Source of the DNA: Thermoplasmata archaeon
GTDB lineage: Archaea > Thermoplasmatota > Thermoplasmata > Halarchaeoplasmatales > Halarchaeoplasmataceae
Length of the DNA: 64,000 nt
Assembly (NCBI GenBank): GCA_003554965.1
Contig: PWHR01000078.1
Location: forward strand, 1-64,000
Direction: 5' to 3'
Position 1 is the stretch's first letter. The number at the start of each line of letters is the position of its first letter. This document shows, one piece after another, positions 15,553-23,886 of the stretch. Both the position numbers and the translations under genes were made by a program. Below the pieces are notes generated by a model. That model saw only the letters and a list, made by a program, of their open reading frames with translations, had not been told where the DNA came from and made no database searches.

Positions 15553-16631
15553 GGGAAGTATTTACAAAGGAACAACTGATGATGCTCATAAACGAATCAT
15601 TGGACAAAAATATCAAAAATATTGAGGTTTTTGAACCTTTTTTTGATAACCGTCTAATATGTATCACTTCAAAAAAAGATGGATACGAGATAGAATTGTC
15701 GACCAAAGATGATTTTGAGATACCTATCGAGAAAGAGGAATACTGGGATCGAAAGGAGATCCCCGATTTTACCGATTACAAAGAATGTCTTATCTCTTCA
15801 GGTTTTGTAGATTTCGCAAACTGGGAGGACTTTAAGGACTGGATAAATTACCATTATATTAGTGAAAAAGACCCCGGATTATCTAGCGAAGCTGTATTCA
15901 TCTCTATAGACACAAACCTTGCCTATTATCGTCTTATATCTAGAAGGTTCCCATTGAGATGTGGAGGCACCGAAATAAAACCGGAGGATTTTGACTACTT
16001 ACTCAGCTCTATAGTTGAGGAAGAGATCGATCATCATATCCGTTACAAGTATAGTGAGGAAGATCTTAGATTGATGGGACTGCATACAGAAATAAGCGAT
16101 ATACGTTATGACTTCAGAAACAGAGGTACTCTTGAGACCAGGAAAGCCAAATTCGCCACGGAAGAATTGAATTACTTGAGAGGAGGTCTTAACGCGGCGC
16201 GCATAAAGGCCGAAGCTTCTAAAACAGACTCCGAAAGAAATGATTATAGGATAGTCGAATCATTGGAGGATTTCGCATGGGACAAGAATATCGATGTGGC
16301 GTTGATCTCCACTGATAGGAATATGGCTAATCATGCTGAAAATTCTGAGATATCGTATTTCATACTTGAGATGCCTAAGAGTATACCAAAAACAAAACAA
16401 GTGGGCGCGGATACAATATTGAATCTTCTACATGACCTTGCTCTCACATATGGAGCAGTGAAGATACCTGAACTAAAAACGGTGCTTTTTGGGATATGGG
16501 GCGGGAAGAGAGACATCGATTATAAAAATGAAAGTGTGAAAGCGTGGATCAAACCCTCATCACCACTAGAAAAATCGCTCAAAAGGGACCTAAAAATAGT
16601 GAACTCTCTAGATCTTTCAAAAGATGGATGA
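15549..16631 (+). CDS. PIN-domain protein coupled to the CARF-like gene
   Basis: A 360-residue protein. Residues about 115-275 have the PIN nuclease pattern: strand VFISIDTNLAYY with Asp121, IVEEEID with Glu158, NDYRIVESLEDFA with Asp232, and LISTDRNMANHA with Asp256, four acids that would bind Mg for RNA cleavage. Residues 1-110 form an unrecognised domain, and residues 280-360 (ending near KRDLKIVNSLD) another. The start overlaps the stop of the CARF-like gene (ATGA), so the two are translated together and probably function together (inference). A VapBC-type toxin is less likely because the protein is far longer than VapC and the partner is not a VapB. Confidence 0.75.
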   Translation: MREVFTKEQLMMLINESLDKNIKNIEVFEPFFDNRLICITSKKDGYEIELSTKDDFEIPIEKEEYWDRKEIPDFTDYKECLISSGFVDFANWEDFKDWINYHYISEKDPGLSSEAVFISIDTNLAYYRLISRRFPLRCGGTEIKPEDFDYLLSSIVEEEIDHHIRYKYSEEDLRLMGLHTEISDIRYDFRNRGTLETRKAKFATEELNYLRGGLNAARIKAEASKTDSERNDYRIVESLEDFAWDKNIDVALISTDRNMANHAENSEISYFILEMPKSIPKTKQVGADTILNLLHDLALTYGAVKIPELKTVLFGIWGGKRDIDYKNESVKAWIKPSSPLEKSLKRDLKIVNSLDLSKDG

Positions 16632-16636
16632 AGCGA

Positions 16637-18088
16637 TCAGTCAGCAGAGTACCATCGAAAACCTTCTTCCGAATCCTCTACCTGGATACCTAATCCTTTC
16701 AATTCGTCCCTTATCTTATCCGCTAGTTCGTACTCCTTTTTGTCTCTCAGATTTTCCCTGACTTCTAGGAGTAATCTAATGTAAGGGTCTATATCTCTCA
16801 CTTTTTCTCCTTTCGTGGGTTTTTCCATTTTTATCCCGAGAACGTTTAGGAGTTCGATCAAGGTCTCTTTAGCCCTATCAAGAATAGATCTTTTGTTGTC
16901 AAGCTTTTTGTTTATTCTGGTGCAGAATCCTAGTAATTTACTGATCGATGAAGGAGTATTTAAATCGTCGTCCATCGCTTTTTCAAACTCCCGCTTCACC
17001 CGATCTATATCTTCAGACAAATCGTTTTTATCCCCATCTTTCGCCTCTTCGATATTCCTGAGAGTGGTGCGGAACTTTTTGAGCTTCTTTTCACTCTCTT
17101 CTAGAGCTTCTAAGCTAAAATCGCTCTGCGATCGATAATGGATGCTGGCGAAGAAAGTTCTTATGACTTCAGGTTCGTACTTTTCGAGAAGTTCTGACAC
17201 GGTGTAAAAGTTACCTTTGCTTTTAGACATCTTTTCTCCTTCGACTGTTATGTGTTCGCTGTGCAACCAATAATTCACGGGTTCATGATCTAGATCCTCG
17301 ATCGCGATGTTCTGAGCTCTTTCGTTCGGATGGTGGGGGAATATGTGGTCAACACCACCTGAATGTATATCAAATCTTTCTCCCAAATACTTCAACCCCA
17401 TGACACTGCACTCGAGATGCCACCCAGGATATCCTAAACTCCAAGGAGAGTGCCATTTCATTATATGTTCGGGGTCTGCCTTGATCCATAGGGCAAAATC
17501 GTATGGGGAACGTTTTTCATCCAGCTCTTTTTCAGATACTCTCCCACCTGCTCCCGTCTCCAGGGCTTCAAGGGTTCTCCCTCCTAATTTTGGATATCCA
17601 TGGTCTTTATTGAACTTCTCAACATCGAAGTACACGCTTCCGTTCTCCTCATAAGCATAGCCGTTCTCCATTATACTTTCTACCGCCTCTATCATCTCCA
17701 TCATGTGTCCCGTCGCTCTAGGATTCACGTTATGCCTCTTCATATTCAATTCATCCATCTCTCTGTACCATTTCCTAACTTGTTCCGTAACGAGTTCCAT
17801 CGGCTCTAAACTTCTTTCTTTCGCGGCTTTTTCTACCTTATCTTCTCCTCTATCAGCATCATCTGTGAGATGACCCACGTCAGTGATATTCATAACGTGA
17901 AAAACATCATAACCTTTCCACTCCAAATAACGATTCAGTATATCCCAGGCCGCATATGTTTTGGCGTTACCCACGTGCATGTCATCATAGATGGTCTGCC
18001 CACAGGAGTAGATCCTGACTAGACCATCCTCTGTCGCTTCGAATTCTTCCTTTTGATTGGTGAGTGTGTTGTACAGTTCAAGGGTCAT
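16637..18088 (-). CDS. cysS: cysteinyl-tRNA synthetase
   Basis: A 483-residue class I synthetase. The zinc/cysteine site starts at IYSCGQTIYD, the HIGH-type motif is DDMHVGNAKTYAAWD, GWHLECSVM and IHSGGVDHIFPHHPNERAQ give the other zinc ligands, and the KMSKS motif is GEKMSKSKGN. Its presence means this lineage charges tRNA-Cys directly and does not need to rely on the SepRS route. Small departures from consensus (CGQT for CGPT, HHPNE for HHENE) do not touch catalytic positions that I can identify. A neighbour of pheS on the same strand, 55 bases downstream of it. Confidence 0.96.
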   Translation of the reverse strand: MTLELYNTLTNQKEEFEATEDGLVRIYSCGQTIYDDMHVGNAKTYAAWDILNRYLEWKGYDVFHVMNITDVGHLTDDADRGEDKVEKAAKERSLEPMELVTEQVRKWYREMDELNMKRHNVNPRATGHMMEMIEAVESIMENGYAYEENGSVYFDVEKFNKDHGYPKLGGRTLEALETGAGGRVSEKELDEKRSPYDFALWIKADPEHIMKWHSPWSLGYPGWHLECSVMGLKYLGERFDIHSGGVDHIFPHHPNERAQNIAIEDLDHEPVNYWLHSEHITVEGEKMSKSKGNFYTVSELLEKYEPEVIRTFFASIHYRSQSDFSLEALEESEKKLKKFRTTLRNIEEAKDGDKNDLSEDIDRVKREFEKAMDDDLNTPSSISKLLGFCTRINKKLDNKRSILDRAKETLIELLNVLGIKMEKPTKGEKVRDIDPYIRLLLEVRENLRDKKEYELADKIRDELKGLGIQVEDSEEGFRWYSAD

Positions 18089-18143
18089 GCAGAATCATAG
18101 TCCAAATTGAGAGGAGCATATTTGAAACTTGCGTTGATACAGA

Positions 18144-19673
18144 TCATAAAAGAGGATACTCTCTCAAAGTTTCTATATCGTTCTCGTAGCATCTCCTTAT
18201 ATCATCCCAGCCTAACCTCAGCATGACCAATCTTTCAAGACCAAGACCCCAAGCTATAACAGGATGCTCTATACCATGAGGTTCCAAAACTTCTCTTCTG
18301 AAAAGCCCACCTGCCCCCATCTCCAGATAATCTCCTTTGAATTTAGCGAATACTTCCAAACTAGGTTCGGTGAATGGAAAGTAACTAGGTCTGACTTTTA
18401 CGTCCTCAAAGCCCATCTTCTTATAGAATTCCTTCATCATCCCCACGAGCATATTAAGGCTCGCGTTCTCTTCCATCACGATACCTTCTATCTGGACGAA
18501 CTGTGAAAGGTGGGTAGGATCGTGTTTTTCGCTCCTGAAGTTCCAGTCCACAGAAAAAGCTTTAACGGGAGGTTCTGGATTATCCGATAAGTACCTTATA
18601 CTGGCTACCGTTGTGTGTGTCCGAAGTACAGACTTTTTTGCCTCATCTTCACTCCAGCTATACTTCCATCCTTCAGAGCGTGTGTCCCCGCCGTCTTCGT
18701 GAACGTTCTTTATCGGTTCCAATTTATCTTCTGGGAGTTCTAGTTTTTCTGGGCTCTCCATATAAAAGGTGTCCTGCATATCTCTAGCAGGATGATCCTG
18801 AGGTATGAAAAGAGCATCCATGTTCCAAAAGGCGGGTTGGATGTAATCGTATTTCATCTCCGTGAAACCCATCTCTAAAAAGACTTGTCTTACTTTGTCT
18901 ATCTCTCTTTTCATCGGATGTTTCTTCCCTCCAAACTTTTTGGGGGCATATGCTTTAACGTCATAAGGTCTTATCCTTGCTTCCTTCCAAGCGTCGGTCT
19001 TGATTATTTCAGGAGTCAGTTGGTTGATCTGGGGTCTTAATTCGATGCCCTTTTCTAACTCCTTTTTCCCCTTTTCGGTCAAACGAACAGTCCTAAAAAC
19101 CTCCCTATCCTTGTCTAATATCTCTTTCCTAGAGAGCAATTTTTTTACGGTGTATTTATCGACCTCGCTTTCAGGTAACTTACCTTCTTTACCCAATCTT
19201 CTTATGAGTTCTTCATCTCTCCCCTTTTCCTTCAAGGCTTCCCTTCCCTTCTTCGTTATCTTCAGGTAGGATTCCCCACCTTCTTTGACTATTTCTGCCC
19301 AGTTTTTATCTTTTAGCCAGCCCAATGCGATCCCTACTTTCTTTTTGCTGAGATCACTCTCCTCTTTCATCTTAGGGATACTGCATCTACCGCCCTTTTT
19401 ATCGAGAAACTTCAGCGCCTTTCTTTCTGGTAGGTCCTTCTTTGCTTGACTCTTCTTGTAGAGAGAATAATAGTTTATGACTTCCTCTTCAACCTCCACC
19501 ATACTCTTTGAGTCAAGCCAAGAAACGGCATTCATGACTTTGACCTTTTCATCCAGTTTGCTCTTCTCCAGTATCTCATCTGGTGAGGCTTCACCGCCCA
19601 GCTCTTCAAGAGCCAACAGTGTCGCTTTTTCTAGATAGCTCAGTTCGCCTGCGTCTTCGTTTTCTTCAGACAT
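18144..19673 (-). CDS. pheS: phenylalanyl-tRNA synthetase alpha subunit
   Basis: A 509-residue class II synthetase alpha subunit of the archaeal/eukaryal type, with winged-helix DNA/RNA-binding repeats in roughly the first 190 residues and the catalytic core after. Motif 1 is near EIDKVRQVFLEMGF, motif 2 is FRSEKHDPTHLSQF, and motif 3 is IAWGLGLERLVMLRLGWDDI. The Phe pocket region GAGGLFRREVLEPHGIEHP is present. The beta subunit gene is not in the window. Confidence 0.96.
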   Translation of the reverse strand: MSEENEDAGELSYLEKATLLALEELGGEASPDEILEKSKLDEKVKVMNAVSWLDSKSMVEVEEEVINYYSLYKKSQAKKDLPERKALKFLDKKGGRCSIPKMKEESDLSKKKVGIALGWLKDKNWAEIVKEGGESYLKITKKGREALKEKGRDEELIRRLGKEGKLPESEVDKYTVKKLLSRKEILDKDREVFRTVRLTEKGKKELEKGIELRPQINQLTPEIIKTDAWKEARIRPYDVKAYAPKKFGGKKHPMKREIDKVRQVFLEMGFTEMKYDYIQPAFWNMDALFIPQDHPARDMQDTFYMESPEKLELPEDKLEPIKNVHEDGGDTRSEGWKYSWSEDEAKKSVLRTHTTVASIRYLSDNPEPPVKAFSVDWNFRSEKHDPTHLSQFVQIEGIVMEENASLNMLVGMMKEFYKKMGFEDVKVRPSYFPFTEPSLEVFAKFKGDYLEMGAGGLFRREVLEPHGIEHPVIAWGLGLERLVMLRLGWDDIRRCYENDIETLREYPLL

Positions 19674-19712
19674 CTTACTCCCTGAGAGGCAAGGTAATAA
19701 ATATATATTTTG

Positions 19713-21233
19713 TCAACTCAATGAACCTATCTCCTTCTCCACTTCCTCCACCAAGTGCCCCTTCGTTATCAATTCTCTAGCTTTTCTCATGTCGGGATTC
19801 AACGATCGGTCCCTCTTCAAAGGATCTATGTGCTCCCGTAGAAAATCGTAAGCGGCCTTTACTCCTTTTCCCGGAGATAGATCATGGAACTCTAGCGCTT
19901 GTGCTGCAGAGATCAACTCTATAGCTACGATGTTTTCTACATTATGTACTATCTCTCTTGAATGTCTAGCAGATATCGTGCCCATGCTCACGTGGTCTTC
20001 TTGACCCGCAGAGGTGGGTATAGAATCTACACTAGCTGGGTGAGCTAAAACTTTGTTCTCCGAGACCAGAGAGGCCGCGGTATACTGTGCGATCATAAAA
20101 CCTGAATTCAAGCCACTTTCTTCTGTCAGAAATCGCGGAAGTCCGCTTTCCTCTTCATACATCAACTTGTCCGTGGTCCTTTCAGAGATATTACCTATCT
20201 CTGAGATCGCGGCTCCGAAGAAATCTAGTGCAAGAGCTATAGGTTGGCCGTGGAAATTCCCCCCCGATATAACATCGCCATCATGAAATACAAGTGGGTT
20301 GTCATTCGCGGAATTCATCTCGACTTCAAGTATCCTTTCAACGTACTCAAAAGCATCTTTAGCTGCACCGTAAACTTGAGGCATGCAGCGTAAAGTGTAG
20401 GGGTCCTGGACTTTCTCACATTCTTTGTGGGATTCGATGATATCGCTGTCCTCGGTGAGTTTTCTTAGATTTTCAGCGCATCGAAGTTGTCCTTCATGTG
20501 GTCTGACCTGGTGTATCCTTTCATCGAACACCGCATCAGTACCCATCAGAGCTTCAAGACTCATAGCACTCGCTATCTGTGCCGACTTTAGTACTCTTTT
20601 ACCGTCCTGAAGTGCTAGGACACCTATGGCCGTCATGACCTGGGTCCCATTCAAGAGCGCAAGGCCCTCCTTTGCTTCAAGTTTGATCGCTTCCAATCCT
20701 GCACGATGCAAGGCCTCTTCTCCGGATAAGATCTCACCTTCATATTCCGCTTCACCCTCTCCTATCAAAACCAAACTCATATGAGCTAAAGGTGCGAGAT
20801 CTCCAGAGGCTCCAACACTTCCTTTTGCCGGTATCACTGGATGTACTTCATTGTTCAATAGGTCCAGAAGCAGCTCTATCACTTTCCTTCTTATACCACT
20901 GTGTCCTTTAGCTAATGTGTTAGCTCTCAGTAACATCGTACCTCTAACTATGTCTTTCTCAAGAGGTTCCCCGATCCCGCTCGCATGACTCCTTATCAGA
21001 TTTTCTTGGAGCTCTTCTGTTTTCTTCCCGTCTATCTTTACATTCGCAAGATCACCGAATCCAGTATTTATACCGTAGATATCCTCCTCTCCCTTCAACT
21101 TTTCTTGGACCACTTCTCTAGATGCTTTTATTTTTTCTTTGCAGATACCGGCTAGTTTCACTTTTTCATGATCCCTCGCAACACTTTCTAGCTGCTCAAT
21201 TGTCAGGTTCTCTCCATCGATCTCTACAACCAT
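19713..21233 (-). CDS. hutH: histidine ammonia-lyase
   Basis: A 506-residue lyase that turns histidine into urocanate and ammonia. The self-made MIO cofactor comes from Ala142-Ser143-Gly144 in GSVGASGDLAPLAH. YGINTGFGDLANVKI supplies the catalytic Tyr loop, RSHASGIGEPL has the His typical of HAL (not PAL/TAL), and PTSAGQEDHVSMG has the active-site Glu. The length is normal. No hutU, hutI or formiminotransferase is in the window, so the rest of the pathway must be elsewhere. Its start lies two bases from the stop of the dUTPase gene on the same strand. Confidence 0.95.
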   Translation of the reverse strand: MVVEIDGENLTIEQLESVARDHEKVKLAGICKEKIKASREVVQEKLKGEEDIYGINTGFGDLANVKIDGKKTEELQENLIRSHASGIGEPLEKDIVRGTMLLRANTLAKGHSGIRRKVIELLLDLLNNEVHPVIPAKGSVGASGDLAPLAHMSLVLIGEGEAEYEGEILSGEEALHRAGLEAIKLEAKEGLALLNGTQVMTAIGVLALQDGKRVLKSAQIASAMSLEALMGTDAVFDERIHQVRPHEGQLRCAENLRKLTEDSDIIESHKECEKVQDPYTLRCMPQVYGAAKDAFEYVERILEVEMNSANDNPLVFHDGDVISGGNFHGQPIALALDFFGAAISEIGNISERTTDKLMYEEESGLPRFLTEESGLNSGFMIAQYTAASLVSENKVLAHPASVDSIPTSAGQEDHVSMGTISARHSREIVHNVENIVAIELISAAQALEFHDLSPGKGVKAAYDFLREHIDPLKRDRSLNPDMRKARELITKGHLVEEVEKEIGSLS

Positions 21234-21235
21234 AT

Positions 21236-21718
21236 CTAACTCTCCTTATCTTTCTGAAGAGTGACTCCCTTCTGCCCTTGATAATTACCTGATCTTTCAG
21301 AATACACATGTTCGCTCTCCTCTGATAGGCGGATGAAGCATACCTGCGCGAACCTATCCCCTATAGGTATCTCTAGTTCTTTATGAGCGTTGTATGCGCT
21401 CAAGGTCAGGTTTCCTTCGAAACCCGCGTCTATAAGGCCAAAAGAGGATATAACTCCTTGTCTCGCATAAGTAGTCCTGATCCACAGTTCTCCGGCAATG
21501 TAAGAAGGGAGCTCTAGATACTCTAAAGTGGATACCGCGAACCATGTGTTCGCAGGTATGACGCTCTCACCTTCAGTTTGAGGTCTCCTATCCTCTACCA
21601 CAGTTTCCTCTATCGTAAGATCGTAGCCGTTAGGTGTGAGATTTTCCTTATCAAAATTTTCTATTCGGAGATCGCCTTTTTCCATCAATTCTTTTATATG
21701 GGTATCGGAAAGCATCAT
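21236..21718 (-). CDS. archaeal-type dUTPase (dCTP deaminase/dUTPase family)
   Basis: About 160 residues, hydrolysing dUTP to dUMP. Family blocks are LTPNGYDLTIEE, IRTTYARQGVISSFG, LIDAGFEGNLTLSAYN and GDRFAQVCFIRL, with RSGNYQGQKGVTL at the end. In dCTP deaminases the segment GxITLExxN carries the catalytic Glu; here it reads NLTLSAYN with Ser, as in the archaeal dUTPase branch, so a plain dCTP deaminase call would be misleading. The frame extends to 21757, but MMLSDTHIKEL (Met at 21718 or 21715) is the family-like N terminus. In an operon with hutH, which seems functionally unrelated. Confidence 0.82.
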   Translation of the reverse strand: MMLSDTHIKELMEKGDLRIENFDKENLTPNGYDLTIEETVVEDRRPQTEGESVIPANTWFAVSTLEYLELPSYIAGELWIRTTYARQGVISSFGLIDAGFEGNLTLSAYNAHKELEIPIGDRFAQVCFIRLSEESEHVYSERSGNYQGQKGVTLQKDKES

Positions 21719-21858
21719 CCATGTCACCAATTGTTTATGGTCGATAGGTTCGACCACCTATTTAGGATTTAGGAAATCTTTAAGGATTATTGATGAAGAT
21801 TCAGAAAAAATTTAAGGAATATCTCCATTGAAGCCTTAAAAACGAGCTGATATGGATC

Positions 21859-23286
21859 ATGGTGAAGAGAGATGGGAAAAATATCCTGATAGAGGCCATA
21901 CCTGCTTTTTTCTCTAAACTCGGTTTCTTAGATAAGAAAAGGGGGACAGAGGCCTTTGATCTAGCGTGGCCAATCATCATCACGGGTGGTCTTAGGGTCG
22001 CTCTCAGGCTAATCGACTTTCTTATGGTGGGTATAGCTATTGGAGCGGCAGGAGTGGCTGCATTGGGTTTCAGCTTTCAATTCTTTTTCATCGGTTTCGC
22101 CACCGCTCTCGCACTCTCCAGCGGCACGATAAGTTTGGTCTCGCAACATCACGGAGCGCGAGAATACAAAAAGGCTAATTTCGTGATCAAGCAGTCTACC
22201 TGGCTCGCTTTTATCATTTCGATACCTCTCATATTGATAACTTTAGGTTATGCCGATCAGATGATTGCTCTACTAGGGGCAGAGCCTGAAGTCGTCGACA
22301 TGGGGGCTCCTTACCTTCGAGTACTGATGCTCGGCGTTTTTTTTCGGTTCTATTCGATGATAGCTGCTAGAGCATTCGCGGGAGCTGGTAACACGATAAC
22401 ACCTATGTACGTCAGGATGATCGGGATACCGTTCAATATTGTTCTTAATTGGTTTCTCATCTTTGGTATTTGGAGATTTCCAGAACTCGGAGTTTTAGGG
22501 GCAGGTATAGGAACTACAATAACTAATGTTTCCCTAGCTCTCGTATTTTTTGTCCTATTAGTTTCCAAAAAATACGAAGTATGTTTTGATCTCGGCGGAA
22601 AACAGTGGGACTGGGAAGTGGTGAGACAGTTGTTCACAGTATCTTTCCCTCTTTTTGCTATGAGGATGGCAAGGACTTTGGGAAGATTTCCATTCCTTTG
22701 GATACTTTCACAATTCGGCATGGGAGCAGTCGCTGCTTATCAGGTCGGACAAAGAGTGGAGCTCTTCGCGATGGAGCCCGCTTGGGGGCTTGGCACCGCT
22801 ACTAGTACCTTGGTTGGTCAATCGCTTGGCGCTGGAGAAGAGAGGGAAGCCGAAAGATACAGCTGGGAAACTCTCAAACTCTCTATCGGTATAATGGTTC
22901 CTATCGGTTTTGCTATAGCGATCTTCTCGGAACCTATCTCTGGTCTATTTACGGATGAAGCAGAGACTATAGCCCTCAGCTCGATTTTCATATGGGTCAA
23001 TGCCTTCGGAGTACTCGGGTTCGCGATAAACAGGATCATGCGGGGCGGTCTAAGAGGAGCAGGAGATACTAGATGGCCGTTCTATGGAAATCTTCTAGGC
23101 TTTTATGGTTGGATGCTCCCGATATCCTACTTTTTCGGGATAGTGATGGACATGGGTATAGAAGCCGTCTTCCTCGGCATCCTAGGAAGCTTTTTCATCC
23201 CAGGATTTGTCAATCTATATCGTTTCAAAACGGGAAAGTGGAAAAAAGTCAGCAGGAAGATAAGAAAGATCGGTGAGATGGATTGA
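21859..23286 (+). CDS. MATE family multidrug/Na+ antiporter
   Basis: A 475-residue transporter with about twelve membrane helices in two homologous halves. N-terminal half: AWPIIITGGLRVALRLIDFLMVG and GTISLVSQHHGAREYKKA. Second half: GTATSTLVGQSLGAGEEREAE, the repeated VGQxLGAG motif of MATE proteins. It would export drugs or metabolites in exchange for H+ or Na+. The start at 21859 (ATGGTGAAG) is the first in frame; an overlapping ATG at 21850 is out of frame. Confidence 0.92.
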   Translation: MVKRDGKNILIEAIPAFFSKLGFLDKKRGTEAFDLAWPIIITGGLRVALRLIDFLMVGIAIGAAGVAALGFSFQFFFIGFATALALSSGTISLVSQHHGAREYKKANFVIKQSTWLAFIISIPLILITLGYADQMIALLGAEPEVVDMGAPYLRVLMLGVFFRFYSMIAARAFAGAGNTITPMYVRMIGIPFNIVLNWFLIFGIWRFPELGVLGAGIGTTITNVSLALVFFVLLVSKKYEVCFDLGGKQWDWEVVRQLFTVSFPLFAMRMARTLGRFPFLWILSQFGMGAVAAYQVGQRVELFAMEPAWGLGTATSTLVGQSLGAGEEREAERYSWETLKLSIGIMVPIGFAIAIFSEPISGLFTDEAETIALSSIFIWVNAFGVLGFAINRIMRGGLRGAGDTRWPFYGNLLGFYGWMLPISYFFGIVMDMGIEAVFLGILGSFFIPGFVNLYRFKTGKWKKVSRKIRKIGEMD

Positions 23287-23289
23287 AGA

Positions 23290-23832
23290 TCACTGTTCTC
23301 CTTCCTCTCTATCTTTATCACTATCTTTCTGGAATCGGATTATATCTCTCTTCATAGCTCTGTAAAATGATGGGAAATAAACGATGCTAGCCAATAAAGC
23401 TATCACTCCGACCGCGATCAGGAAGACCTCTCTATCTCCTCTATATGGCTCGATGCCACCGATTATGAAACCAACTTCATCTACGATAAGACCTAGACCG
23501 GCTCCATATAAGATCGAACTTATCCTAGCTATCGTCTTACTCCAGTAATTTATGGCAAGCCATGCTGCGAGAGCTAAAAGTATGATACCGTAGGTTATGT
23601 GATGAACATGGTATCCTCCCAAGATCAGGTTCCTACCCACTGCATAAGTGACCTCAGGGCTAGGTCCTGCGTCTGCACTCAACAGTATAACCCAGAGTCT
23701 AGCTCCTAGAAAGGTTATCAAAAACGAGATCGTTATCAAGAAAGGAGTCGACCTCCTTCTTTTATAGATCTCTCTTTTTATCGACCCCGGGATGTAACCC
23801 AATGCCCTGTAAAGTTTGCTCTTTTTAGACAT
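23290..23832 (-). CDS. polytopic membrane protein, unknown function
   Basis: A 180-residue protein with a basic cytoplasmic N terminus (KREIYKRRRSTPF) and about five hydrophobic segments. Conserved-looking polar residues lie within or beside membrane segments: GGYHVHHITYG (three His) and IVDEVGFIIGG, suggesting a metal or ligand site in the membrane. The C terminus is charged and cytoplasmic. I do not recognise a named family. It lies between MATE and a GT-C-like protein, convergent with MATE with only three bases between stops. Confidence 0.7.
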   Translation of the reverse strand: MSKKSKLYRALGYIPGSIKREIYKRRRSTPFLITISFLITFLGARLWVILLSADAGPSPEVTYAVGRNLILGGYHVHHITYGIILLALAAWLAINYWSKTIARISSILYGAGLGLIVDEVGFIIGGIEPYRGDREVFLIAVGVIALLASIVYFPSFYRAMKRDIIRFQKDSDKDREEGEQ

Positions 23833-23886
23833 CCCATATCGATATTAAATAGTCTATCAGAATCAATTAAACCTTTCGGTAAAGTT

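Noticed and set aside
15549-16631. VapC-type toxin of a toxin-antitoxin pair
   Set aside because: The protein is more than twice the length of VapC, and the coupled upstream gene has a TGGTK Rossmann motif and not an antitoxin DNA-binding domain.
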